DNA of 64,000 bases from assembly GCF_004011695.2 (NCBI RefSeq), contig NC_082405.1:2727001-2791000 (forward strand), written 5' to 3'. The translations under genes and the position numbers were made by a program. The notes beneath the pieces are model-generated. The model was not told the origin of the DNA. It searched no databases and saw only the letters and a program-made list of their open reading frames with translations. Origin of the DNA: Ascochyta rabiei. Taxonomy: Eukaryota > Ascomycota > Dothideomycetes > Pleosporales > Didymellaceae. Positions 44,390 to 53,653 of this stretch are shown here, piece by piece. Each line of letters opens with the position of its first letter. Positions within the stretch are counted from its first letter, which is position 1.

Positions 44390-45340
44390 AAATCCAATGG
44401 TGACCGCAAACTAAACAAGATTGGAACTCAGTACTCACTCATCGGTATCGACCCTCGAGGTATCGCTAATAGCGGACCCTCCAGCGACTACTTTCCCGAA
44501 TCCTCCCTATGTTGCTCGTAACTATTTTCTTGCCGAGATTTGCACGCCGCCCGATGTCACATCTGACGATGCACTACATTAAAACCACGCATATATGCGT
44601 GGCTACGGCAAGTGGTGCTCGAGTGTCTATGCTGTAAAAGGCACATCAAAGTATGCAGGCACTGTCGCTACGGCTCAGGATATGCTTCATTACATCAAGC
44701 TTCGTGCGAAGAGCAAAGGTGAACCACCTGAAGAGGCAAAGCTGTGGTACTACGGCATCAGTTACGGCACAGTTCTTGGAAGCACATTTGCTAGCTTGTA
44801 CCCCGACCGAATCGAACGCATGATCATCGACGGTGTCATGAATTTAGAAGACCACTTTAACGGCGGATGGGAAAAGTCCATTGTCGACAACGACGAAGCT
44901 TCACGATATTTCTTCAAGCGTTGCTTCGAAGCAAGTCCAAGGCTCTGCCAGTCCCACCAGAATGCTACCAACTCTTCCTGTCAGCATGCGACTTGATCCT
45001 ATTACACCGCTTCCAGCAGCAAAGAAAATGCATTATCTGTTTCCAGGCTCAGGACTTCTCGTGGGAAACAACAGCGGCGTAGGTTTTCACTATTCGGTAT
45101 CAAATCTGCAAAGTAACAAAGACTGATGGTTTTCTACAGCACCGCGCACATTTCCAAAATTCCAAATGTCTGACCAAGTACGAGAAGCAGTACATGCTTG
45201 ATGGCACACTACCCCACCCGACACAACTTGCTCGGTTGATCAACCGAATCCATTCCTGGCCGTTGCAAGGCAAGCCAACTCTACTATGGAAGAATCGTAG
45301 AAGCATCGGGCATCTTATGAGACAACTAAACTCTGTATAG
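44390..45340 (+). pseudogene. Decayed alpha/beta-hydrolase peptidase (TAP-like)
   Basis: A broken copy of a secreted tripeptidyl-aminopeptidase-like hydrolase. Segment 1, from about 44415, reads K-I-G-T-Q-Y-S-L-I-G-I-D-P-R-G and stops at a TAA near 44520. Segment 2, in another frame, covers Y-V-A-R-N-Y-F-L-A-E-I-C-T-P-P, runs into TAA at about 44579-44581, then continues in that frame through Y-Y-G-I-S-Y-G-T-V-L-G-S-T-F-A-S-L-Y-P-D-R, with the nucleophile elbow G-I-S-Y-G. It degrades after residue ~130 of that segment (stop at 44994-44996). Weak C-terminal similarity (Y-M-L-D-G-T-L-P-H-P) lies near 45195-45230. The start and signal peptide are missing. One frameshift, at least two stops and truncated ends make it a pseudogene. 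Confidence 0.77.
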
Positions 45341-45717
45341 CTCGACAGTTGGTAGATTCTTGCGACCCTCACCTACATTGTGCTGCTTGAAGAGCCTACC
45401 ATCCCGCTGTGCACCTCCCTCAATATCCTCTACAAGATCACCGCCCGTCCATGACTCCTCCTCCTCCTTTGGCAGCCTCTCTACGGCCACTTTATTCCCA
45501 GTCCCTTCACCCACCGTTATATCTTTTCCCCAGGTCTCATGCCGGATACAATGCAACCCGACCTCCACTACCAACAATCTACGCTCAATGTCGACTGTGC
45601 TGTTTTCGTCCAGCCCTTAGATCGTGGGGTCATCATCTGTAGCAAAGCTGTTGCAAGCAAGCTTATAGGTTCTCCTCACGCTTGCGATTAGTTTCTTCGT
45701 GCCTATTATACCTTCTG

Positions 45718-45996
45718 CTAGTGCGCTATCCGGCGGAGTGTTTTCCGCTCGTGATTTTTGACAAGTGCAGTCAGCTTGGCTTCTTCTTCTTCTTCTTCTT
45801 TTTCTTCTTCTTCTTCTTCAAGGCGTGCCTCTAGCTTGGAAAATTTCTCTCGGGTTTGGAAAGGGCGAGTTCTGATCTGCCTGCGGGCGTTGTTGGCTTC
45901 TTGCTCAGTTGCCGTGAAAGGCGAGGGGAGTTCTGAGGAGGGGCTGGAGATGGTGTCAGTAGTGATTGAGGCGAAGAATTCAAAGTATGATAGCAT
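45718..45996 (-). CDS. Doubtful small glutamate-rich ORF, 92 residues
   Basis: ATG-led frame with a hydrophobic beginning (M-L-S-Y-F-E-F-F-A-S-I-T) and a poly-glutamate coiled-coil part encoded by a TTC repeat at 45781-45819 (plus strand). The repeat makes any frame through it look open, so this may be chance. No family recognised. Confidence 0.27.
   Translation of the reverse strand: MLSYFEFFASITTDTISSPSSELPSPFTATEQEANNARRQIRTRPFQTREKFSKLEARLEEEEEEKEEEEEEAKLTALVKNHERKTLRRIAH
45781..45819 (+). repeat. TTC trinucleotide microsatellite
   Basis: About 13 TTC units with one or two variant bases. Confidence 0.85.
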
Positions 45997-46495
45997 AAGG
46001 GCTATCGCTAGATGTCATGTGTGCTCATCTAGTTGGGATGTATTGTTTACTATAAGAAGTGGCAGGTGACTTACAGCAATCAACCTTGCTGTCACATTTG
46101 CTGAACGGGTCCTTCTAGGTGGAAAACAGCTTAATTTGGCACCGAATATGAATTGCTGGTTCTTCCGATACGATGTTCCGTGACTTTGATCAACTAACTC
46201 AACCTCGAACCTCTTTCACCTTTTCTGTCCACATTTCAACCGTAGCAAATAGTTTTCCTTAGCATGTAAGACACTGAAGCGACAATGAATAGCAGGGCAA
46301 TATGTAAGGTCTCTTTCCAAGGAAAATAGAACGGCTAGGGCGGAGAACTGAATGCTACAGCAAAACTCAGGAGAGATATAAGTGTGTGAGGCACTAAATG
46401 TAAAGCGATTGAGTTGACTGATAAAAACGACACATTTATTTAAGAGCATACAGCAATCTTCATCAAAAGCAATCCAACTCCCTTCCTACCCCGTC

Positions 46496-46843
46496 TCATC
46501 TCCTCACCTCAGCCTCAATACCCAACATCGCATCATTCGCTATCCTAAGACGCCTCCTAACCTCCTCATCCCACTCCAAGCTCTCATTATGAAAGACCGC
46601 CAAAGCGCATTCCCACTCGCACCTAGCTACCTCCACAACCTCTTTCTCAGCTTGCATCTGCTTTTCCAGCTCTTGTTTCTTCAAGGGTCGCTTCTCGGCA
46701 TAGATATCCTGCATCAGCTTCTCTAGCTTTTCCTCGTGCTTTGCGATTCGCACTTCGAGGTATTTAAGCTCTCGTGAGAGATCGGATTTTTCTTCGTCGA
46801 AAGGCGCTTCAGGGGTGGGGATGATATCAGAGGCTTGAGTCAT
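46496..46843 (-). CDS. Small coiled-coil protein A, 115 residues (tandem paralogue)
   Basis: ATG-led, intronless frame that is almost entirely helical and charged from residue 20 to 115 (for example E-L-K-Y-L-E-V-R-I-A-K-H-E-E-K-L-E-K-L, then W-E-C-A-L and E-V-R-R-R-L). No signal peptide or membrane segment. It aligns by eye over about 90 residues with the neighbouring ORF at 47197-47547, sharing the pattern L-x6-I-x-K-H-x3-L-x2-L, a central K/E helix, W/Y-E-x-A-L and H/W-E-x-x-R-R. I do not recognise the family. An AT-rich leader precedes it. The paralogy is the best argument that it is a real gene. Confidence 0.52.
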   Translation of the reverse strand: MTQASDIIPTPEAPFDEEKSDLSRELKYLEVRIAKHEEKLEKLMQDIYAEKRPLKKQELEKQMQAEKEVVEVARCEWECALAVFHNESLEWDEEVRRRLRIANDAMLGIEAEVRR

Positions 46844-47196
46844 GTTTGGGTGGAGGGTGTAGAGAGGAGCGTTGTGGGGTATGGGTAGTGAGCAGATTCG
46901 AGGCTTACATATATTGGTTAGGCTTGTTGTGCTTTTGGATCAGCAGACACATGATGTGTTCAGGTGGTGGCTAAGTAACAAACAGATATAGTCTGCCATG
47001 CTTGGAGGGTGTCAGAGTTATTGCGATAGAGGGGTGAGATTTGTACTTGACATCTGGAGTGAGTGTGATGTATGGGAACCCGCTAGAAAAGTCAACAGAG
47101 TACATGTAGCGCATAAGGCAGTAGCAGCAAAAGAAGTTAAATGCAAGTTCTCGTTCCTGTTGACTATAATTGACTCACACGCCAAGCTAAGGCTGT
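46844..47196. other. Spacer between coiled-coil paralogues
   Basis: 353 bp, no gene seen; promoter of the left copy presumably lies here. Confidence 0.35.
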
Positions 47197-47547
47197 CTAT
47201 TCTTCCTCAACCTCAACGTCCTCAAATGAGATACTTTTCAATTCCACACCAGCTTCATTCAGCTGCTTCTCCACCGTATCACAGATCTTCCTTCTCGCCT
47301 TCTCATGCCTCTCAACGGCTTCTTTCTGCCAGTCCGAGAGTGCGTCCTCATACCGTTCCTTCGCGGCGAAGTACTTCTTCTTCCTGCTTTCGATCTCGGC
47401 TTGCGTGTTCGCCGGAATCTTCTTCACATTATTGGTTTTCTCATCGAGGCTGTACAGTGCCCGACCATGTTTCTCTATCTGGGCAAGGATACGTTCAAGC
47501 TTGCCAACCATGTGCTGGCGCCGGGTTGCGTAGTCAAGTTCCGCCAT
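47197..47547 (-). CDS. Small coiled-coil protein B, 116 residues (tandem paralogue)
   Basis: ATG at 47547 (the frame opens further up without ATG). Begins M-A-E-L-D-Y-A-T-R-R-Q-H-M and continues as long amphipathic helices (L-E-R-I-L-A-Q-I-E-K-H-G-R-A-L, then K-K-Y-F-A-A-K-E-R-Y-E-D-A-L-S-D-W). It ends in an acidic tail (S-F-E-D-V-E-V-E-E-E). Similar layout to the ORF at 46496-46843 on the same strand, 353 bp apart. Soluble and likely oligomeric; function unknown. No known domain comes to mind. Confidence 0.55.
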   Translation of the reverse strand: MAELDYATRRQHMVGKLERILAQIEKHGRALYSLDEKTNNVKKIPANTQAEIESRKKKYFAAKERYEDALSDWQKEAVERHEKARRKICDTVEKQLNEAGVELKSISFEDVEVEEE

Positions 47548-47781
47548 TTCAGTGAAGATGTGCAACGTGGTAAGACGGATTTGAATTGATATTAGAAGGC
47601 TGCCAATGGAACACTATATACACCATTAGGATTCGCGACTGTGGTCACATGCTGCTTGAAAGCGCACCATAGATGACGTGGGTTACAAACGATCACGCAA
47701 GCTTGTAAGCGCGACAGATACCATGTGCTCTTCTTCGTGGTAGCTACACACGTGAAACTCCTCCAATTGGCCAGCTCGATC

Positions 47782-48036
47782 CTACTCCTGATCATGCTCC
47801 CGGTATCGTGTATCCAACCGCCACTGAATAAACTTCAAACGTCCAGTTTGAGTACTCAGCACATCAACATTGGCCATTACTTTCTCTGCCCTAGCAGTAA
47901 TTTGATACCACCCACACTCATAGTTCTCCGGGACATCAGATAACTGAGGACCCCTCGTTGAATGAGAGTTGTAGTCGCCAGAAGTGTCGAAAACGTAGTC
48001 GTCTGGCATATCATAGATGGGGTTTGGCAGCAGCAT
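47782..48036 (-). CDS. Possible small protein, 84 residues
   Basis: ATG-led frame (M-L-L-P-N-P-I-Y-D-M-P-D-D-Y) that reads like folded soluble protein rather than random sequence: Y-E-C-G-W-Y-Q-I-T-A-R-A-E-K-V and F-I-Q-W-R-L-D-T-R-Y. A longer frame without ATG lies upstream. Third of the small minus-strand ORFs in this stretch. No family recognised. Confidence 0.37.
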   Translation of the reverse strand: MLLPNPIYDMPDDYVFDTSGDYNSHSTRGPQLSDVPENYECGWYQITARAEKVMANVDVLSTQTGRLKFIQWRLDTRYREHDQE

Positions 48037-48357
48037 ATTTTTGAGATGGCAGCTTGAAGTTTGTTGCGTAAGTCTGGAGCAAGCCAAGGAATTTCAGAGC
48101 GTCTGTGCAGTGAAATGAAGTCCTTGTGTTTTCGTTGTTTAGCATGAGGGGTGAATTCAGGAAGGAAGAAGATTAATGAAATGGACAAAGAGTTTTATAG
48201 AGTAGAACAGGCTACCTAATTCACCAGTGGGGGTATTCACGTTCGTGGGGCGTGAATGCAGAAATGTGAAGTGGAAACTTTATTCATTCAATGCCACCAA
48301 CACCTAGTATCTTCGGTGGATATCATACACGTATTCAACATAAATCATCATACATGT
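48037..48357. other. Intergenic right of small-ORF group
   Basis: 321 bp; 3' UTR of the KHE-related gene and the leader of the small ORF. Nothing else seen. Confidence 0.35.
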
Positions 48358-49401
48358 TCAATGTTTTGCCGCCTCCTTGACGTGCGGCTCCTTGGCCCGC
48401 TCGGCAATAAGCTCCGCCTCATCGTGAATCTTGTCAAGAATGTGATCTGGCAGCGCATCCTTGGCTCTTTGGTCAGGCGTGCCCGTAGTAGCCTTTTCTT
48501 GCTCAATCTTCTGCTCCATCAGCTTCTCCTTCTTTTCGATCGAGCTCTCGACTTGCTCGACCGCACGCTCAATCTCCACCTCCATGTCTGGCAAATCAAA
48601 CTGCTCGGCGATCAGCTTGCCGTTCCAGCGCTGCAGCACCATGACATCTTCGCTCTCGTTGTTGGTTTGCTGATGCACCACCCCAGAGACTTTGTCAGCC
48701 TCGTCTTCGGTAGGGCGCGGGGCAGCACGCGAGATCTTGCGGGTGGGGTACATGAGACCGGCCGTGTATGCTTCGTCAAGGGCCCATGAAGGGTTCGGCT
48801 TGGGCTGGTTGTGTTTGAGGAGGAATTCGAGGTACTTGGAGCCGGTGAGTGCTGCGAACGTTAGCTCATGAAACAGGCAAGGCACGGTGGATAAGTCACC
48901 CTTCCAATGTGACCAGGCGCGGTACAAGACATAAAAGAACGGCAGGTTGGGGATGACGGGCACCAGCATGAAGGGTGCGGTGAAGGGCATGAGGACGACG
49001 CTCCATATCAGCTTGCTGCGGTGCATGCCCTGCCGCTCTTGCGCCAGCTTGGTCAGGATCTCAGTCACTCTCTCCTGCTTGAGATAGCGTCCAGGGAAGA
49101 GGATCTCGTGCTTGGCCTTGCCCTCGATGATGTCTTGCTTGCGTCGGTCGGTCAGCGTGGGCAGGGTCTTGAGGCCCCATTCTTCGTAGGGAATGCGCTT
49201 CAGCGCGTGGTTGCCGTAGAAGGTGACCTTCTTCTTCCAGTTGCCGACGGCCTTTTCGTCCTTTTCCCAGGCGGCCCAGGTCTCGTTGGCCTTGAGGGTG
49301 ACCTTGTCGAGGATGGAGCGGTCCTTGGGGGCTTTCTCATGCAGCTTCTCGCAGTAAACGAGCGAGCGACGCGTCGAAATGGGCAGCAGGAAGAGGCGCA
49401 T
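48358..49401 (-). CDS. Mitochondrial K+/H+ exchange-related protein (Mit_KHE1 family)
   Basis: Inner-membrane-associated protein needed for mitochondrial cation and volume balance (yeast YDL183C family). Exons 49401-48900 and 48851-48358 give 331 residues. The 48-bp intron has GTGACT, a GAGCTAAC branch point and GCAG. It is a multiple of three and has no stop, so an unspliced transcript would add 16 residues. Splicing gives S-H-W-K-A-L-T-G-S-K-Y-L-E-F-L-L, which fits the family better. The N-terminus is M-R-L-F-L-L-P-I-S-T-R-R-S-L-V-Y-C, typical of the family; a hydrophobic hairpin at about 135-160 (IWSVVLMPFTAPFMLVPVIPNLPFFYVLYRAW) is the conserved core. The C-terminus is a charged coiled coil. 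It shares a divergent promoter with the SRF1-like gene. Confidence 0.88.
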   Translation of the reverse strand: MRLFLLPISTRRSLVYCEKLHEKAPKDRSILDKVTLKANETWAAWEKDEKAVGNWKKKVTFYGNHALKRIPYEEWGLKTLPTLTDRRKQDIIEGKAKHEILFPGRYLKQERVTEILTKLAQERQGMHRSKLIWSVVLMPFTAPFMLVPVIPNLPFFYVLYRAWSHWKGDLSTVPCLFHELTFAALTGSKYLEFLLKHNQPKPNPSWALDEAYTAGLMYPTRKISRAAPRPTEDEADKVSGVVHQQTNNESEDVMVLQRWNGKLIAEQFDLPDMEVEIERAVEQVESSIEKKEKLMEQKIEQEKATTGTPDQRAKDALPDHILDKIHDEAELIAERAKEPHVKEAAKH

Positions 49402-49907
49402 CGTGGACTGCCTGTTTGGGAAGGAGCAAGTGGAGGTCGCAGGGAAGGCGCGTTAGGTAAGCGCACAGTGGCGCGGGCGGTGATGCAAGACTCAAACCAA
49501 AGCTTGGTGAGACATGTTTCTTCGCGCCGAGTCGCGTGGCAGGTTTTGATATGGCTGACGCGGTCACTGCAGAGGCGAGAGCTGGGACTTGCGTGCGCAG
49601 CTGTAAGGCTGTGCTGGGCGGGCGATTACATCAGAGTGCAGCGCTTGGTGGGCGGTTGGTTCCAACTTCCCTGTACGGCGGCCCAGAAGTCTTCGGAGGG
49701 CCCATCCCTGTTTGAACGCGCCCTGATCGACGACCAGCAATCTCTCTCCCTGCCACCGCCGCACGTTCCTGGGGCCCAACATCAGCGCTCAAACGCTCGA
49801 AACGTCCCCTGTCCATCAACGCCCGCGACCGCTCGTGACTGCTTGCCTGCAGGCCCTCGAATCTTCCACTACGCGCTGCCGGACATGCCCACCTAATTGC
49901 TTGCTGT

Positions 49908-49947
<40 letters not shown>

Positions 49948-50125
49948 GCTGCCACTCGCTGCCCACAAGACGCCGCCAAGCAGGCCACCGCCCGCCCTCT
50001 GTCGCTGACGCGCACCCGCCTGCCAGACGTGTGCTGGGGCAGGGAGACGGTAGTCCAGTCACGGGACTCGGCTCGTGCGACGACGAAGCCCCTCGAACCC
50101 TGACGCCCCAGACCAACATCTAGGA
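49402..50125. promoter_or_regulatory. Divergent promoter, KHE-related / SRF1-like genes
   Basis: 724 bp between head-to-head starts; a GC-rich leader with an eleven-unit GCT repeat lies in the right half. No gene. Confidence 0.5.
49912..49944 (+). repeat. GCT trinucleotide repeat, 11 perfect units
   Basis: Starts about 215 bp upstream of the SRF1-like ATG, probably in its 5' UTR. Read on the other strand it would encode glutamine (CAG), but no supported gene uses it. Confidence 0.9.
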
Positions 50126-51600
50126 ATGGCCAGCAAGCCCATGGCCGAGCGCAGGCAGAGCGACCACGCCGCTAATGGCGCCAATGGCCCCAGTGGCCCC
50201 AGTGGTCCCAGGGAGGGTCTCCTCAGCCCCAGCGACGCGCTCACCACCACCGCCGCCGCCGTCACCTCAGCCTCCACTCCTGCCGCCACTCCTGCCTCTG
50301 CCACCGCCTCCGCCTCCGCCTCCGCCTCGACCTCCATCTCCACCGCCTCCCGCCAGAGCAGCAGCTCCACCCACCTCGGCAGCTCCGTAGGCCCCCGTCT
50401 GCTGCCCTCGCCCATCCCGCCACCTACTGCCTCGTCGCAGTCGTCACAGCACCGCCCGTACTCCAGAGTCAGCGTCGTCTCCGGCCTCTCGCGCGACGAC
50501 CAGAGCGAGCGTCGCGCCGCGCGCCAGAGCCACAGCCACAGCATCTCAAGCGCACCACACACGCTGGCGTCCTCCAAGGGCACCAGCTCGACTGCCGCGG
50601 ACAATCGCGAGCGCCAGCGTGCTGCCCGCTCTCTGCCGCCATGGGTCCAGTCCGCCGACGAAGACGAGATAGCCGATGTCACCTCGCTGCTGCTGCCGCG
50701 CACGCCCACCTCCGTCCGCCCTGCCTCCCACAACTACATGCCCACGCCCAAGTCCAACGTGCCTGGCCGCAAGTTCGACCATGCCCGCGAAGGCGCGCCA
50801 GTGACCCTCAACACCCCTGTCAGCGAAAATGCCTCAAAGTGGAAACAATTCGCTGCAGCCTCCAATTACGAACAACATGACCGCCCCATCTCCTCACGGG
50901 GTCAGATTGTCGACGATGATTGGATGGCCGCCAACCTGCCAGACCTGGAGAAGCCGTGGGAGCCCATTGACGAGGAGGACAAGGAGGAGAAGCTCAAGGG
51001 CTTCTGGATGTTCACCCCCGCCAAGAGAAGGCGCAAGATGGTCCGCCTGCACCGCACCATAATGAACCACCCTATGGTTCCAGCGCTGGTCCGTATGATT
51101 GTGCTCACCTTCTCCATCCTGGCTCTGTCGCTGGCTGGGGCTATCTTCCACAAGTCAGACTCAGCAAGCTGCGACAACAATTCGTCAACTTGGATGGCCA
51201 TCATTGTTGACGTCGTGGCCATCATCTACACTGTCTACATTACGTACGACGAATACACATCGAGACCCCTCGGTTTGCGCTCGCACAACGCGAAGATGGC
51301 CCTCATATTTCTAGACCTGGCATTCATCGTGTTCGAATCTGCGAATCTTAGTCTGGCGTTTCAGGCTCTGACCGACGACAAGTGGGCGTGTAGGGACGCT
51401 GCCGATTTGTCGACCCAGAACTGTCCGTACAGTCGGTCCGTTTGCGTGCGCCAAAAGGCATTGACTGCTACTTTGTTGATTGCGCTGCTGGCTTGGCTAG
51501 CTACTTTTAGTATCAGTACCCTGAGGTATGCCTTCCAAATCATGCATTACCGTGACTTTTGCTAACATTTGAAAGGTTGATCCACCGTGTCGCTAGGTAG
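50126..51600 (+). CDS. SRF1-like regulator of phospholipase D, four-pass membrane protein
   Basis: Exons 50126-51525 and 51576-51600 encode 474 residues; the last exon adds L-I-H-R-V-A-R. The N-terminal ~200 residues are disordered, Ser/Ala/Pro/Thr-rich with SASASAS-type runs. A conserved block follows, starting L-P-D-L-E-K-P-W-E-P and running through G-F-W-M-F-T-P-A-K-R-R-R-K-M-V-R-L-H-R-T-I-M-N-H-P-M-V-P, the signature I associate with fungal SRF1 (regulator of Spo14 phospholipase D). Then come four hydrophobic segments at about 330-352, 372-390, 401-425 and 448-468. Cysteines C-x-D and N-C-P-Y-S-R-S-V-C lie in the last outer loop. The start ATG follows a repeat-bearing leader. The family call is from memory of this motif; exact biochemical role in the fungus is unknown. 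Confidence 0.78.
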
Positions 51601-52123
51601 TGCCTGCTGCGCACACCCTTATTCTTTTTCCATTCCATATACATATTCGTACCATCGTACACTTTTCTTTGCCTTGACTGATTCCGCGTCTTCACAGGAA
51701 AGACTCACACAGACCGATGCTCAGATACCGCATCGCCATGCGTGCTGGTACTTTCGTCCTCGCGCAGACTGACCGTTTCCGTTCTCGCACACGCGACTTT
51801 TCTGCTTCTGCATCTCCTTAGTTTTGATTTTGCATCTGCATGGCGTTGGCGGCACGTATTCCCCGCATCATTTCCTTGTCGTTCCATGCACCCTGGCGGT
51901 CTCGCCTGCAAGGCAGCCAAGGGCAAAGTAGATAGTCGGATAGGGTGCTGTAGTCCTCAGCACACCCCAAATATAATGATATGACCAAACACCGTCTTGA
52001 ACACGTCTTCTGAGTTTATGCTCTTGTAACGGCTAAGAAGCAATGCCGCATTTCAATGGCTTCAATGCACTGTCATCTCTCCTTGGAAACCGAGAATCAT
52101 TGTTGGGCCTCCTCCAACTACAG
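51601..52123. other. Intergenic, convergent SRF1-like and cupin genes
   Basis: 523 bp of 3' flanks. Nothing recognisable. Confidence 0.4.
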
Positions 52124-52696
52124 CTAGCTCTTCACACTTTGCTCCAGCTTTTCCTTCCCCCACAGCGCCGGCCCATCATCCCCATACATTGGATCCTTCT
52201 CAAGCCAGCTGACCCTCCCAACCGCTTCAGCTTTAGCCTCCTCTCCTGTTTTGCCATAGCACATGTCCCAGCTACAACCCTTGGGGTAGCTCCCCACCAT
52301 CTGGAACCCACCCTCCACATCCTCCAACAATCGATGCGCAACACCCGCCGGCACAATGACGACATCGCCTACTTCCACTTCCGTCTCCACCTTGCCCGGG
52401 TTCTGCTCGCCACCAAAGAGTAGCTTGGCGCGTCCGTTGATGATGCACAGGATCTCGTGCGTGGTAGAGTGGTAGTGTGACGTCGTGTACATTGTGTAGC
52501 GCCACTGGGGCGTTATAGAGTTGCTGGGTAGATGCGATTCGATGGCGCTTGGGGATGTGGAAGGAGGAAAGCAGGAGTGGTATATCAAGAGGGGGTGGTT
52601 GTGCGGAGTTGTGTTGGGAATGTGGGCGTGCGAGGGGATGTAGTGTGATGAGATGCGGAGGGAGGAGAGTGGTGTCAGGTTGAGCTTGGCTGGCAT
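52124..52696 (-). CDS. Cupin-domain protein (YjlB-like)
   Basis: Small single-domain cupin of 190 residues, intronless, ATG at 52696. The first cupin motif is seen in M-Y-T-T-S-H-Y-H-S-T-T-H-E-I-L-C-I-I-N-G-R-A (about 69-90), with His and Glu ligands, and the second in V-V-I-V-P-A-G-V-A-H-R-L-L (about 112-124). Length and the closing K-G-C-S-W-D-M-C-Y-G segment match the YjlB/plant-germin-like small cupins of bacteria and fungi. Function is unknown beyond a metal-binding beta barrel; an enzymatic role on small molecules is possible. No signal peptide. Head-to-head with cullin-1 across about 960 bp. Confidence 0.88.
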   Translation of the reverse strand: MPAKLNLTPLSSLRISSHYIPSHAHIPNTTPHNHPLLIYHSCFPPSTSPSAIESHLPSNSITPQWRYTMYTTSHYHSTTHEILCIINGRAKLLFGGEQNPGKVETEVEVGDVVIVPAGVAHRLLEDVEGGFQMVGSYPKGCSWDMCYGKTGEEAKAEAVGRVSWLEKDPMYGDDGPALWGKEKLEQSVKS

Positions 52697-53653
52697 GGTG
52701 GGCGTTGATGCTCTTTTGAATTTGGTGTTGTGCGGGTGGAGAGGGAGGGTTTGGACGGCAAAGGTCGTGGCTGTAGCTGACTCTGCTTCAGGTTACGATG
52801 TAGGGTCAAGGTAGAGGTCGATAGAAGTGTCTGGGGTATCGCATCAAGTTTGTAGGAAAGTTAAAGAGGATATAAGAAAACTCCAAGTCGACGTGGATAT
52901 CGTCAATGACCCCGCAAGACGTCATAGGTTTAAGAAGATGATACTCGTACAATGCTTACACTTCGCACACGAGCTGATACTTTTCTAGGGCTTTTTGTGA
53001 GTATTGAAGAAACATTCTGAGACCTAGGCTTGTCGAATGTCGCTGACAGTGGACGAAGAGTAGGGTCTCTGCTGCTGAATACAGTGGGACAATGGTCAAG
53101 AGTTACGGCATAAGAAGTGACCAGTCCTCAGAGTCCCAATAACACAGATTGCTACTCAGTGTTCTTAGATAGCACGGAGTATCCATGGTCGTGACTGAGA
53201 AATTCAAGTCGTGAGCACCGTCTTGAGCTCTTGACCGAAACATCCCCAGCCCCACTTTTGCGGTGTGTAAGCGTTCGTGCAAGGCTGAAGTGAACCAGCC
53301 AAGCTCAGTGTTGCCTGAACCATCAACTTGATTCACAAAAGCTTGCTGCACCTTCTCCTTCCGCGCACTCACCGCCGGTTCACTCTCCCTCGTTCTTCTA
53401 GCAGTGAAGGGCGTTGCGCGCTACACTCGCCGCCGAACGAGTGCTTTCCGCCTTTACCATCGGCCGCTTGCACCGCGACCTTCGCCTCCGCACCTCGCAA
53501 CTACCCCACGACCTCCTCACCCACAACCGCAACCGCGCCCACTGTCATTAGCACAGAGCTTGCGTCCGACCCAGAAACTCTTACACCACCCCTTCTGCAC
53601 GCTACACGCAAGAACACGTCTTCACGTTGTGCCCCGCGCACGCGACGCTCGTC
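52697..53653. promoter_or_regulatory. Divergent promoter, cupin / cullin-1
   Basis: 957 bp; no gene. Rightmost 250 bp are C-rich (CCGCC, CACCC) leader of the cullin gene. Confidence 0.4.

Noticed and set aside
49021..49896. 291-codon frame antisense to the KHE-related gene
   Set aside because: Overlaps a recognised gene and its promoter; no motif.
50059..50733. Antisense frame with polyalanine/glutamate over the SRF1-like N-terminus
   Set aside because: Composition artefact of Ser/Ala-rich repeats on the other strand.
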